NCBI GenBank assembly: GCA_947503115.1
Contig: CANNCS010000011.1
Location: forward strand, 1-55,752
Length of the DNA: 55,752 nucleotides
Reading direction: 5' to 3'
From: an uncultured Marivita sp.
GTDB lineage: Bacteria > Pseudomonadota > Alphaproteobacteria > Rhodobacterales > Rhodobacteraceae
The notes beneath the pieces were generated by a model. The model was given only the letters and a program-made list of their open reading frames with translations. It ran no database searches and had not been told where the DNA came from. The position numbers and the translations under genes were made by a program. This document shows positions 25,293 through 33,931 of the stretch, in pieces; position 1 is the stretch's first letter; each line of letters starts with the position of its first letter.

Positions 25293-26492
25293 TTAGGTCA
25301 CGCGCAAATGCGCCATGATCTGACCGTGATCGCTGGCCAGCTTGTTATAGGGTGCTTCGGGGTGACTGCCGTCGGTCAGGTGATCGTTGAGTACGCTGAA
25401 ATACGTCATGTCTCCGATGCGGCCTTCGAAGTCGGGGTCGAAATGGCGTGACAACCAAATCTGGTCAATGCTCTCGAACACGCCGCCAAAGGCCGAGGTG
25501 TAGACCATGTCGCGCAGGGATTTACGCACAAACAGTTTTTCTGCCGAGCGAAGACGGACTCGTTCAACCGCTTCGGTAATCTGTTCGTTTTCTTCGGCCG
25601 AGTATCGGTCAGACCGATGCTCTGCATCATGGCGGAGCATCCAACCGTAGTTCTTGAACGGGCGTTCTCCTGCGATGATTTCGGAACTCACAGCATGTTC
25701 CCCATCGTTGTAGTCGCCCATCGCAATCACAGGGTTCCCGGCATTCAATTCGGTCACAATCGCTTGTCTAAGGACCCACGCTTCTGCCATCCGGCGCGTT
25801 GCTGCGCGAAGAGCCCCCATCGCGCGTCCAAGTGCATCGTAGTTGGTCAGGTCTGCCTCGGTTGGATAGGTTTCGCCAGTAGGTTTGATGTATTCCCCCA
25901 GCTTGGATTTCAGATGGCAGTTGAACACGGTTACCTCGTGACCACCCATCGGAATGCGTACTTTGAGAATGGGGCGAGACAGGCGCCGGAGCACGAATTG
26001 GCCCGCATCTCCGGCATCAAGCCCGCGCAGGGGTGCAAAAGGAATAACTAGTGGTTGTGGTAAGTTCTGAATGATCTCGGGCGCACCAGAAAATCCCAAG
26101 CGCGACAGGATCGCAACGCCAGGGCGTCGTTCACCGGGGATACCAGCATCGGCGGAATTCGGGGCGAACGCCAGCGCTGCGCCATGGTAACCGCCGCTTT
26201 CAAGCCTGCGAAAGATCGCCTTTTTGCGATAGGGTTTTGTTTTGTCAGGTTGGGCTGCATTGTTCAGAATTTCGGCCCGTTCGGTGGTCTCTGTTATCAC
26301 TGCTTTTAGGGCGGCTTCCTCGAAGATTTCCTGAAACCCGACCACATCCGCATCCAGCGCCAGCAATTGGTCGGCCATCCAATCCGCTTTCCACGCATAT
26401 TCTTCCGGCGTGTAGGTCTGGAACTTGTAGTATTCCTGATCTGCTCCGATCAGGTTTTTGACGTTGAAACTCGCAACCGTGACGTCTTGCAC
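25293..26492 (-). CDS. endonuclease/exonuclease/phosphatase (EEP) family hydrolase
   Basis: 399 residues. SFNVKNL, DADVVGFQEIFEE, TVFNCHLKSK, MGDYND and the C-terminal ASDHGQIMAHL supply the Asn, Glu, His, Asp-Asn and Asp-His residues of the EEP metal-dependent phosphoesterase fold. No signal peptide is visible. The GTG start overlaps the TAG stop of the upstream dehydratase (TAGTG), and GAAGGG inside that gene's end serves as ribosome binding site. Substrates in the family range from DNA to sugar phosphates and lipids; none can be assigned here. Confidence 0.85.
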   Translation of the reverse strand: MQDVTVASFNVKNLIGADQEYYKFQTYTPEEYAWKADWMADQLLALDADVVGFQEIFEEAALKAVITETTERAEILNNAAQPDKTKPYRKKAIFRRLESGGYHGAALAFAPNSADAGIPGERRPGVAILSRLGFSGAPEIIQNLPQPLVIPFAPLRGLDAGDAGQFVLRRLSRPILKVRIPMGGHEVTVFNCHLKSKLGEYIKPTGETYPTEADLTNYDALGRAMGALRAATRRMAEAWVLRQAIVTELNAGNPVIAMGDYNDGEHAVSSEIIAGERPFKNYGWMLRHDAEHRSDRYSAEENEQITEAVERVRLRSAEKLFVRKSLRDMVYTSAFGGVFESIDQIWLSRHFDPDFEGRIGDMTYFSVLNDHLTDGSHPEAPYNKLASDHGQIMAHLRVT

Positions 26493-27469
26493 TACCCTTC
26501 TCCAAACTGCTCCAAGGCGCGGAGAAATACCGCGCGGTCCACGTTGCCGCCGGAAATGGTACAGATCACCGTATCGGCGTCGATCTGGTCAGCGTGATAA
26601 AGGGCTGCCGCCAAGGCCACGGCGCCACCCGGTTCAGCAACCAGCTTGAGCCGTGCAAATGCCTGAGCCATCGCTGTCTGCGCCTCGGCATCGGTTACCA
26701 CGATTCCCGAACCACAAAGTCGATGCATGATCGGAAACGTCATGTTCCCCGGCTGCGGTGTAACGATTGCGTCGCACAAACCATTCGCGCTGCCGGTGTT
26801 TCGTTCGATCTGGCCTGACGCCAAAGATCGTGTCACGTCATCGAAACCTTCCGGCTCTGCAGGACGCACCCGCATGCCCGGCGCATGTGATTCAAGTGCC
26901 AGCGCGATGCCAGATGTCAAACCGCCACCGCCACAGCACACGATCACTTCGGCCTCGGTCACGCCCAGTTCTGCCGCCTGTGCCGCGATTTCGAGCCCGC
27001 ATGTTCCCTGTCCTGCGATCACTTCGGGTTCGTCATAGGGTCGGATCAAGGTCAACCCGCGTTCTTCCGATAGTTTGGAGCCAATGACGTCCCTGTCTTC
27101 GGTCGCGCGATCGTAAAGCACCACTTCGGCCCCCAAGGCACGCGTGTTGTCGATCTTCATCTTGGGTGCATCGGACGGCATGATGATCACCGCGCTGGTG
27201 CCAAACTGTTTGGCGGCCAAAGCCACCCCCTGTGCGTGGTTGCCAGATGAAAAGGCGATCACACCGTTCTTGCGTTTTTCGTCTGACAGGGCCGATACCG
27301 CCGAACGCGCTCCACGATACTTGAAGCTGCCAGTGTGTTGCAGGCATTCCGCCTTTACCAGAACACGCCTGCCCGCAATTTTTTCCAGAAACGGCGAAGA
27401 CAAAAGCGGTGTGACCCGTGCGTGACCTTTCAGGCGGCGCGCTGCCGCCTCAATGCGTTGAATGTCCAT
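26492..27469 (-). CDS. threonine/serine dehydratase-like PLP enzyme (fold type II)
   Basis: 325 residues. K50 in TGSFKYRGA forms the PLP Schiff base, SSGNHAQG binds the carboxylate, and CCGGGGLTSG binds the PLP phosphate. Length and lack of a regulatory C-terminal domain fit catabolic threonine dehydratase, serine racemase or hydroxyaspartate dehydratase. GAGGTAA precedes the ATG. It lies between the alpha/beta hydrolase (3 bp away) and the EEP gene (1-bp overlap), so all are co-translated. Confidence 0.9.
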   Translation of the reverse strand: MDIQRIEAAARRLKGHARVTPLLSSPFLEKIAGRRVLVKAECLQHTGSFKYRGARSAVSALSDEKRKNGVIAFSSGNHAQGVALAAKQFGTSAVIIMPSDAPKMKIDNTRALGAEVVLYDRATEDRDVIGSKLSEERGLTLIRPYDEPEVIAGQGTCGLEIAAQAAELGVTEAEVIVCCGGGGLTSGIALALESHAPGMRVRPAEPEGFDDVTRSLASGQIERNTGSANGLCDAIVTPQPGNMTFPIMHRLCGSGIVVTDAEAQTAMAQAFARLKLVAEPGGAVALAAALYHADQIDADTVICTISGGNVDRAVFLRALEQFGEG

Positions 27470-27472
27470 GGA

Positions 27473-28294
27473 TTACCTCAGCATATCCAGCCAACGCTGC
27501 AAGGCGTTCAGGCTTTCGGGTTCGTCAAGAAAAGGGATGTGGCCGCGATCTGGTACGTCAACGGCGATCATGTCCGGACGGCGGCGTTTCATTTCAGCAA
27601 AGGTTTCGGGCGACAGCAGATCGGAATTCGCGCCGCGAATGCACGCGAGAGGCAGTCCCGCAAGAGCATCAAACAATGGCCAGAGGTCCGGCATCGGCTG
27701 CGCACCGCCCTCAAGCACCGCTTCGCGCAAGCGGGGGTCGTAGGTCAGTTCCAGCCCGTCCTCCGTTTGGTTGAACAGGATCTCTGCTTCGCGCTGCCAG
27801 CGTTCTGCGGGTACGTTCTGAAAAGCGGTGAGCACACGAGCGCGGGCTTCGGCCATCTCGGTATGGGTTTTCAGTACAGGCGGTCGGCCAAGGTAATCCT
27901 TGATGACGTCAAGACCTGCAGGTGCGATCTCGGGGCCTATGTCGTTGAGCGCCACGCCCAACAATCGGTCCTTGACTGTGGCGGCCAGAACCATTGCGAT
28001 CAATCCGCCGCGCGAGGTGCCCAGTACGGCTGCCTTTTCCAACTCCAGATGATCTAGCAACTCCATCGCATCGCGGCCTTCGACCGGGATCTGGTAGGTG
28101 GCTGGGTCGCCCCAGTCGGATTGACCGCGCCCGCGATAGTCGAGGCGGATCAGGCGCACGCCTTCAAGATGCGGAGCCACGAATTCGAAATCGCGCCCGT
28201 CACGGGTGAGGCCTGCAAGGCACAGCAGCGGCAGGCCGTCGCCTTCGTCGGTATAGTGCAGCGACAATCCGTCAGACGTTGTGAAACTGGGCAT
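27473..28294 (-). CDS. alpha/beta hydrolase
   Basis: 273 residues with nucleophile S94 in LGTSRGGLI, the DYRGRGQSDW loop after strand 4 and the catalytic histidine in PDRGHIPFLDEPES. The start ATG overlaps the stop of the HAD gene (TGATG). It belongs to the broad esterase/lactonase/dehalogenase group, and the neighbouring HAD dehalogenase hints at turnover of halogenated or ester substrates. That is only context. Confidence 0.88.
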   Translation of the reverse strand: MPSFTTSDGLSLHYTDEGDGLPLLCLAGLTRDGRDFEFVAPHLEGVRLIRLDYRGRGQSDWGDPATYQIPVEGRDAMELLDHLELEKAAVLGTSRGGLIAMVLAATVKDRLLGVALNDIGPEIAPAGLDVIKDYLGRPPVLKTHTEMAEARARVLTAFQNVPAERWQREAEILFNQTEDGLELTYDPRLREAVLEGGAQPMPDLWPLFDALAGLPLACIRGANSDLLSPETFAEMKRRRPDMIAVDVPDRGHIPFLDEPESLNALQRWLDMLR

Positions 28295-28971
28295 CAGGCC
28301 AGCTCCGGGATTGTGGTCAAGTCGGACAGGATGTGGGTAGGGCGATGCGGCAGGCGGTCCACGGGGTCTCCCGCGCGGTTAACCCAGGCGGTTTCGAAAC
28401 CGTACCCAGCCGCGCCAGCGATATCCCAGCCGTTCGAGGACACGAAAAGTACGTCATTCTTGGTGCAATCGAACCTTGCGCCGACCATATCATAGACGAC
28501 GGAGGATGGTTTGAAGATGCCGACATCTTCGACTGAAAGGACCGCATCCAGAAACTCGCCAATCCTCGCGCTGTCTACTGCACCTTCAAGCATGTCCTTG
28601 CTGCCATTCGACAAGATTGCGCAGGTTTTGCCCGCAGCCTTGAGCCGCGCCAGCATCATTGGCACTTCACGGTAGGCAGCAAGTTCCCAATAAAGCGCCA
28701 GTAGACGCTCGCGCAGTTCCGGGTCGTCTGTAAGCCCGACCTTCTCCATTGCCCAATCGAGACCGTCTTTGGTGACCCGCCAGAAAGGGGTGTAGTCGTC
28801 GGTGATCGTGCGCAGCCACGTGTATTGCAGCTGTTTCAAACGCCAGTGTTCCGCCAGTTGCGGCCACACAGCCTTGAGAGCATCTCGTCCCGGTTCGTCG
28901 GCTGCGACACGCGCCGCAGCTGCCACATCAAACAGCGTTCCATACGCGTCGAACACACACACCTGTGCCAT
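28294..28971 (-). CDS. haloacid dehalogenase, type II (HAD superfamily)
   Basis: 225 residues. Nucleophile D8 lies in VFDAYGTLFD, motif II is ILSNGS, motif III lysine is in VGIFKPSS and motif IV is VSSNGWDIAGA. These match L-2-haloacid dehalogenases more closely than general HAD phosphatases, which usually have DxD rather than DAY. It would convert L-2-haloacids to D-2-hydroxyacids. It is the first gene of a four-gene overlapping operon and has a GAGG ribosome binding site. Confidence 0.9.
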   Translation of the reverse strand: MAQVCVFDAYGTLFDVAAAARVAADEPGRDALKAVWPQLAEHWRLKQLQYTWLRTITDDYTPFWRVTKDGLDWAMEKVGLTDDPELRERLLALYWELAAYREVPMMLARLKAAGKTCAILSNGSKDMLEGAVDSARIGEFLDAVLSVEDVGIFKPSSVVYDMVGARFDCTKNDVLFVSSNGWDIAGAAGYGFETAWVNRAGDPVDRLPHRPTHILSDLTTIPELA

Positions 28972-29046
28972 AATCGCAGCCTCCCGTTTTCCGTTTGAGC
29001 CGCAAGGTGTCAGATCAAGACGAAGGAGGGAAGCGCTGTTTCAAGG

Positions 29047-29598
29047 TCAAAAGTCTGCACTGGTCCATGCAACGCGGTCGCCGTTGGGGCGCAATGGCAG
29101 GACAGGGCGATAGAGCCGTTGATAGGATTGCGGGTGATAGTCGCAAATCAAGGTGTCGCTGGCATCCTTGATGAACAGATAGGCGCCGTTTCTATGCTGC
29201 CATGCTACTCCGCCGTAGCTGGCGATGGTCATAGCGGTGATGTGATTGTTGGACGCCCAGAAGCCGTAATCATCGGTCCCGTAGATGCCACCGCGGATTG
29301 CTTCGGGTTCATCCTGCTTGGTTTCTTGAACCAGACCTCCGACATAGTCGTCGACGGCTGCCTTGATAATTCCAGTGACTGTGGCTGGCACGACCAGAAT
29401 CCAACCGGCAGCTGCGCCTGCCGCGCCCACCCCGTAGATGAAGGCATCACCGGCGTCGGGCCCATTGCCCGTTACGGCCCAGACCACGGGTTGTACTGCC
29501 AAACCGGCAACGTTGCCTCGCGCGCCACCTAAGGCGCGCTCAATCGCAAAAGCCGCAACGGTGACCGCCGCATTGGTTGTGGAATTTTCTCCAGACAT
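29047..29598 (-). CDS. hypothetical protein with a Gly/Ala-rich hydrophobic N-terminal half
   Basis: 183 residues from the ATG at 29598, preceded by GGGG. Residues about 5-90 are rich in Gly, Ala and Val and contain one or two possible membrane-inserting stretches (around GDAFIYGVGAAGAAAGWILVV). The C-terminal half is polar and aromatic (GTDDYGFWASNNH, YHPQSYQRLYRP). No family was recognised. A glycine-rich amphipathic N-half joined to a soluble domain is seen in some pore-forming or bacteriocin-like proteins, but there is no immunity or export gene beside it, so no function is assigned. Confidence 0.55.
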   Translation of the reverse strand: MSGENSTTNAAVTVAAFAIERALGGARGNVAGLAVQPVVWAVTGNGPDAGDAFIYGVGAAGAAAGWILVVPATVTGIIKAAVDDYVGGLVQETKQDEPEAIRGGIYGTDDYGFWASNNHITAMTIASYGGVAWQHRNGAYLFIKDASDTLICDYHPQSYQRLYRPVLPLRPNGDRVAWTSADF

Positions 29599-29862
29599 CA
29601 ATTCCCCTTTCGAAAGGTGGCCACGCCGATCTCAAGAAAAAAGGGCCATCCGCGCGGGCCGTTAAAACGCATTAAGCATCGACGCAAATATTGGGCCGGG
29701 CTCGGAGGTATGCTGTCATAGGCAAGGCGGGTCGCGCAAGTCGGGATACAGACAGGGCAAAACGCACGCCTTGGTGCGCTGCAGCTTGCCGAAACCGGAC
29801 CACGCGTTGCGGAAATTTCGGATGACGTTTCTTGAGCGAGCGAAGTAAGGAAAAAGGAATGC
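29599..29862. other. intergenic region downstream of rpsU
   Basis: Together with the rpsU terminator this makes a gap of about 330 bases. A 24-codon minus-strand frame (starting near 29672) ends exactly against the start of the next gene, but it has no good ribosome binding site and I do not call it. No repeat or RNA gene was recognised. Confidence 0.4.
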
Positions 29863-29900
29863 GCAAAAACAAACCCCCGAAAGCGCGGGGCTCCGGGGGC
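29863..29900 (-). terminator. intrinsic terminator of rpsU
   Basis: On the minus strand GCCCCCG and CGGGGG(T) pair around a GC-rich loop, followed by TTTGTTTTTGCG. It begins about 33 bases after the rpsU stop. Confidence 0.85.
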
Positions 29901-29932
29901 TGTCAAAATCAAAGCGTGTTGGAAAGAACTGC

Positions 29933-30139
29933 TTAGAGCATACCTTCGCGCTGTGCCTTTTTACGCGCCAGTTTGCGCGCACGGCGGATCGCTTCGGCTT
30001 TCTCGCGTGCTTTTTTCTCGGACGGCTTTTCGAAATGTTGCTTGAGCTTCATTTCACGAAAAACGCCTTCACGCTGCAGCTTTTTCTTCAGAGCGCGGAG
30101 CGCCTGATCGACGTTGTTGTCACGAACACTAACCTGCAT
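29933..30139 (-). CDS. rpsU: 30S ribosomal protein S21
   Basis: 68 residues, strongly basic. [20 protein letters not shown] is the conserved opening, followed by [16 protein letters not shown] and an Arg/Lys-rich helix. S21 binds near the anti-Shine-Dalgarno end of 16S rRNA and helps initiation. The gene is monocistronic with a strong terminator. COQ9 lies beyond a broken membrane-protein gene, an arrangement related to the rpsU-coq9 neighbourhood of other Alphaproteobacteria. Confidence 0.97.
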   Translation of the reverse strand: MQVSVRDNNVDQALRALKKKLQREGVFREMKLKQHFEKPSEKKAREKAEAIRRARKLARKKAQREGML

Positions 30140-30222
30140 GTGGTTTTCACCACCTTTCTAAGTTGGATTTGCAAGGATTTGCAGGAAGGCGCCTGATAGC
30201 AAGGCGCGCGCTGTTTGTCCAG

Positions 30223-30897
30223 TCATCCATTCACAAGATTGCGCGGCCGGTCTGTATCGACCAACGGGTTCGCGGGGTTCAGAAATATAGCCAATGAGAG
30301 CAAAGCAAAGATGCATTCGTAGACTTCCCAGCGGCGGCTTTCATCCAAAAACGGGATGATCACGGTGACCACCAATGCAAACATGGCGTGATACGATTGT
30401 GGGACCGGAATGATCATGCGGCTGACCAGCCTTTGCACCCAAGCCACACGTGGCCAAAGTACAGGCAAAACAATAAGATATGCCAGAATGAAGTAAGACA
30501 GAACGGGTCCGAAGATCAGTTCGTCCAGTTTCACGTTTCCGATGACTAGGTTGTGGAACGTGAATTCCTGCTGATCGTTGTTGTTCTGAAAATATTCAGG
30601 GCTTTCAAAACCGATAAGGCGCTGGCCCCAGGAAACCTCTTCTCCGCCTGCCCAAACATAAACAAGCCCGTATAGCACGCCCAAAATCACGGCGCCTCGG
30701 GGAAGTACCGCACGAGCATCCAAGGCCCGCCACCACAACGCAATGCCACAGGCCGCCAGCAGCAGCGCGGTTGCGTTTTCGACAACCGAGTCTTCCGCGC
30801 CGAACTACGTGAAAAAGACATCTCCTGACATGGCCGAGGCGATGAAGGCCGCAAAAAGAACGGCGGTGGCCAAACAAAGAAGCGTGATATCAGTCAT
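30223..30897 (-). pseudogene. multi-pass membrane protein gene interrupted by an in-frame amber codon
   Basis: Read from an ATG at 30897 the frame is MTDITLLCLATAVLFAAF..., then a TAG at 30807-30805, then continues without any frameshift as FGAEDSVVENATALLLAACG and on to the stop at 30223. Full length would be 224 residues. The downstream part has GGEEVSWGQRLIGFESPEYF and FTFHNL, a pattern I recognise from uncharacterised multi-pass membrane proteins. TGG to TAG is the simplest change (Trp). Without read-through only the part from about 30738 could be re-initiated. Either a recent nonsense mutation or a sequencing error. Confidence 0.7.
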
Positions 30898-31156
30898 TTG
30901 CCGTGTCACGGGGGCAAGTCCTGTATTGGAGCAGGTGAGGGAGACGAAAGCTGATCTTTATCTCAACCTGTGAACGAACCGAAAGCCCGGAAGGTTCCTG
31001 TAAGGATCACAATTTCGCGCGTCAGATTGCTTGCGCGTATCAGGTCGCGCCAGCCAGAAAAATGGCGCATATCGTGTCGCAGTGGCGCTAGGCCATCGTT
31101 CGCTCTACCTTTGACGGACAACAGGCTCAGGGCCAGACCCTATCGGAGGTTAGATA

Positions 31157-31849
31157 ATGACAGACACACCGCGCGATTTCGCAACAGAGATTCTGGATGC
31201 GGCGTTGATGCATGTGCCCTTCGACGGCTGGTCGGAGACCGCGTTCAAGGCAGCTATCGAAGATGTCGATATCGCCCCCGCTCTTGCGCGAGGACTGTTC
31301 CCACGTGGCGCAATCGACCTAGCAGCCGCCTATCATCGGCGCGGCGACGACGCGATGATTGCTGCGCTGGATGCGCGCGACATGTCAGACATCCGGTTCC
31401 GCGACAAGGTCGCGTTGGCGGTGCGGTTGCGGCTCGAACTGGTTGAAGACAAAGAGGCTGTACGCCGCGGAGCCACGCTTTTTGCATTGCCAATGCATGC
31501 TGCCGAGGGAGCCAAGCTGATTTGGGGCACGGCGGATTGCATTTGGACGGCGTTGGGCGACGTCTCGCGCGACATCAATTGGTACACCAAACGTGCAACT
31601 CTGTCCGGAGTTTATTCTTCCACAGTGCTGTATTGGCTTGGAGACGATTCGCTCGACAATGAAGCGACGTGGGCTTTCCTTGACCGGCGGATCGACGACG
31701 TCATGCAGATCGAGAAGGTCAAGGCGCAGGTGCGCAAAGCGCCGGGGTTCGGGCGTTTTTTGAAAGGTGCAGAAACGGTTTTGTCCCGGATCAAGCCGCC
31801 CAAAGCGCGCCGCGATGATCTGCCAGGCGGATGGACTGTCCCGCGCTAA
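31157..31849 (+). CDS. COQ9 family protein (ubiquinone biosynthesis accessory factor)
   Basis: 230 residues. The N-terminal TetR-like helical part (ILDAALMHVPFDGWSETAFKAA) and the C-terminal lipid-binding COQ9 domain (WGTADCIWTALGDVSRDINWYTKRATLSGVY... split here) are both clear. In eukaryotes COQ9 presents the ubiquinone precursor to COQ7; alphaproteobacterial members are presumed to act similarly at the membrane. GGAGG precedes the ATG. It is convergent with the RNase T2 gene by two bases. Confidence 0.92.
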   Translation: MTDTPRDFATEILDAALMHVPFDGWSETAFKAAIEDVDIAPALARGLFPRGAIDLAAAYHRRGDDAMIAALDARDMSDIRFRDKVALAVRLRLELVEDKEAVRRGATLFALPMHAAEGAKLIWGTADCIWTALGDVSRDINWYTKRATLSGVYSSTVLYWLGDDSLDNEATWAFLDRRIDDVMQIEKVKAQVRKAPGFGRFLKGAETVLSRIKPPKARRDDLPGGWTVPR

Positions 31850-31851
31850 AC

Positions 31852-32484
31852 TTACCGGATCGGGTCCAACAACGCATCGGTCGCGGTGCAGTCGCGGATG
31901 ACATCCCGACCGCATGGGACGGGGTCCAACGATTTTGACAAACAAATGCGGGCTTCCTGAATGCGGCCGTCTTTGCAGGTGATTGTGATCATGTCCGGCT
32001 CTAGCTGCGGGTTGGCCTTGATAAACGCCTCTTCGACGACCTTGGCGGGTAGCTTTACGGCCTTGTCCAATTGGCGGAATACCGGGGGGCGGGCAATTGC
32101 GTCAAATGCTTGACGTGAAAGGCCGTAGTACTGCGGGGCTGACAAACCGCTACAGACGCCGTGTTTGTTCCACTGGTGCCATGCCAAACCAGATGTGCCC
32201 ATGATATCGGCCATATCGTTGGTCATGGTTCGTGATGGATTGCGTTCCACCGTCGGGCAATAGGATGGCCACCCACGGTTATATTGCGGCCATAATCCGT
32301 GCAGCACCCATCCGAAATCTGCATCGCATTGTGGCGATTGCCGCGCATCCCCTTCGATAGCGCACCAGGTAGGTGACCAACTGAGCGACATCACATAATA
32401 GTCAAAGTCGCCCGCCCGTTCGCCTTTGGCCCATGCGCCTGACACCGCGATCAGCCCCAACAGGGCAAATACCAATACCCGCAT
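31852..32484 (-). CDS. secreted ribonuclease T2 family protein
   Basis: 210 residues from the ATG at 32484 (GAAGAGGGA upstream). A signal peptide of about 19 residues ends at AWA-KG. Both conserved active-site segments are present: HGLWPQY with H62, and WHQWNKHG with H103 and H108 plus the acidic neighbour region. Cysteines C41, C53, C76 and C111 fit the family disulfides. RNase T2 cuts single-stranded RNA through a 2',3'-cyclic phosphate, here in the periplasm or outside the cell, probably for nucleotide scavenging along with the secreted 5'-nucleotidase. Confidence 0.93.
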   Translation of the reverse strand: MRVLVFALLGLIAVSGAWAKGERAGDFDYYVMSLSWSPTWCAIEGDARQSPQCDADFGWVLHGLWPQYNRGWPSYCPTVERNPSRTMTNDMADIMGTSGLAWHQWNKHGVCSGLSAPQYYGLSRQAFDAIARPPVFRQLDKAVKLPAKVVEEAFIKANPQLEPDMITITCKDGRIQEARICLSKSLDPVPCGRDVIRDCTATDALLDPIR

Positions 32485-32617
32485 TCCCTCTTCCCTCTTT
32501 GCCTCGGCGCGACTATAAGGCCGCCAAGTTCCCTGACAATGGAAACCGTCCCGGCAGACCGGGACCTCTTGGACCCGCTCCGAGAGACCGAAAAAGCTTT
32601 GCGTAAGGAGACGCGAG

Positions 32618-33382
32618 ATGGGTAAACCGATTATGGCTAAAGCCACCGCAGTCTGGCTGGTGGACAATACAACACTGACCTTCAAGCAGATCGCGGATTT
32701 CACGGGGATGCACGAGCTTGAAGTTCAGGGCATCGCGGATGGCGATGTCGCCGCCGGGGTCAAGGGATTTGACCCTATCGCTAACAATCAGCTTGATGCG
32801 GACGAGATTGAAAAGGGTGAGGCCAGCCCGTTGCATAAGCTCAAGCTCAAGGTTTATGCCGCCGCGCAAGGCGAAGAAAAGCGCCGTGGTCCGCGTTATA
32901 CACCGCTGTCCAAACGTCAGGACCGACCGGCATCGATCCTGTGGCTGGTCAAGTTCCACCCAGAGCTTAGTGACGGACAAGTCTCCAAGCTGGTCGGCAC
33001 CACGAAGCCAACCATTCAGGCGATCCGCGAGCGCACACACTGGAACATCAACAATATCCAACCGATCGACCCGGTCGCCTTGGGCCTCTGCAAGCAGTCC
33101 GAACTGGACGCCGCTGTTGCCAAAGCTGCGAAAAAGCAGGAAGCGGTGATGACCGACGATGAGCGCCGCAAGCTCGTCTCGACCGAGCAAAGCCTCGAGA
33201 TGGACGCTGAACCGCGTCTGCCGAGCGCGATCGAAGGTCTTGAAACGTTCAGCCTTTCGGGATCGTCGTTCGACACGGACGAGAGTGAGAAGAAAGAAGA
33301 CTACGCCGACGCGGACAGCTTCTTTAACCTGCCCGATGGCACACATGACGATGATGAGGACGACGAAGACGATCGTCTCTGA
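32618..33382 (+). CDS. trcR: DUF1013 protein, TrcR-like RNA-polymerase-associated factor
   Basis: 254 residues with AAGGAG upstream. The DUF1013 core is clear: KATAVWLVDNTTLTFKQIA, FTGMHELEVQGIADGD, RPASILWLVKFHPELSDGQ and TTKPTIQAIRERTHWN, which reads as a pair of helix-turn-helix units. The tail (about 170-254) is acidic, ending in a run of Asp/Glu. The Caulobacter member TrcR tracks with RNA polymerase and affects cell-cycle genes. The gene is conserved in Alphaproteobacteria, so a general transcription role is likely here. A terminator follows. Confidence 0.9.
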   Translation: MGKPIMAKATAVWLVDNTTLTFKQIADFTGMHELEVQGIADGDVAAGVKGFDPIANNQLDADEIEKGEASPLHKLKLKVYAAAQGEEKRRGPRYTPLSKRQDRPASILWLVKFHPELSDGQVSKLVGTTKPTIQAIRERTHWNINNIQPIDPVALGLCKQSELDAAVAKAAKKQEAVMTDDERRKLVSTEQSLEMDAEPRLPSAIEGLETFSLSGSSFDTDESEKKEDYADADSFFNLPDGTHDDDEDDEDDRL

Positions 33383-33403
33383 CAACGGCTGCCACTTGAT
33401 TTG

Positions 33404-33436
33404 AAACCCGGTCCGCCCAGCGGTGCCGGGTTTTTT
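33404..33436 (+). terminator. intrinsic terminator after the DUF1013 gene
   Basis: AAACCCGG and CCGGGTTT pair across a 14-base GC-rich loop, with a run of six T residues at the end. It begins about 20 bases after the stop. Confidence 0.88.
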
Positions 33437-33442
33437 CTTTGA

Positions 33443-33826
33443 TTACGACGTCTTGCGCATTTCCTTGGGAGCACCGGTCGCCATGTCGGTTCCCATATAG
33501 GACTGGCCGTCGTCTTTCCACGCAGCAAAGCCGCCCGCCATGTGGGCGATCCGATCTTCGCCAGCCGCAAGGCACAGCTTGGCCACCCGTGCAGAACGGA
33601 CACCTGATCCGCAATGGAACACGATCTGTTTCTTGGACTGGTCCGGCATGTGGTTCGGCGCGAATGCCTGCATTGGCGCCAACAGTGCTCCGTTGATCCG
33701 CTCAAGCGCAAATTCCTGAGGCGTGCGCACGTCGATCAGGACAATTCTGTCTTCATTGAAGGCCGCGGCCACTTCGGTTGGCGTCCAGTGTTCAAGGGGG
33801 CCGTTTTCCGTGTTCTCGATGTCCAT
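33443..33826 (-). CDS. rhodanese-like domain protein
   Basis: 127 residues from the ATG at 33826 (AGGAGA upstream). A single rhodanese domain: IDVRTPQEF, the INGALLAP strand, and the active-site loop HCGSGVRS with C72, six residues long as in sulfur-transferring rhodaneses. It carries a persulfide on C72 and moves sulfane sulfur to an acceptor that is unknown here. It has no signal peptide. It ends convergently against the DUF1013 terminator. Confidence 0.9.
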   Translation of the reverse strand: MDIENTENGPLEHWTPTEVAAAFNEDRIVLIDVRTPQEFALERINGALLAPMQAFAPNHMPDQSKKQIVFHCGSGVRSARVAKLCLAAGEDRIAHMAGGFAAWKDDGQSYMGTDMATGAPKEMRKTS

Positions 33827-33931
33827 ATTGGTCTCCTGAATTCGCATCGGCATGGCCGCAGTTTTGCCGCAAGCACGGTATCGAAACGAGGGTTTTCTGG
33901 TTTTGATGTGCGTTAGAAGGGTAGGGGTCGT

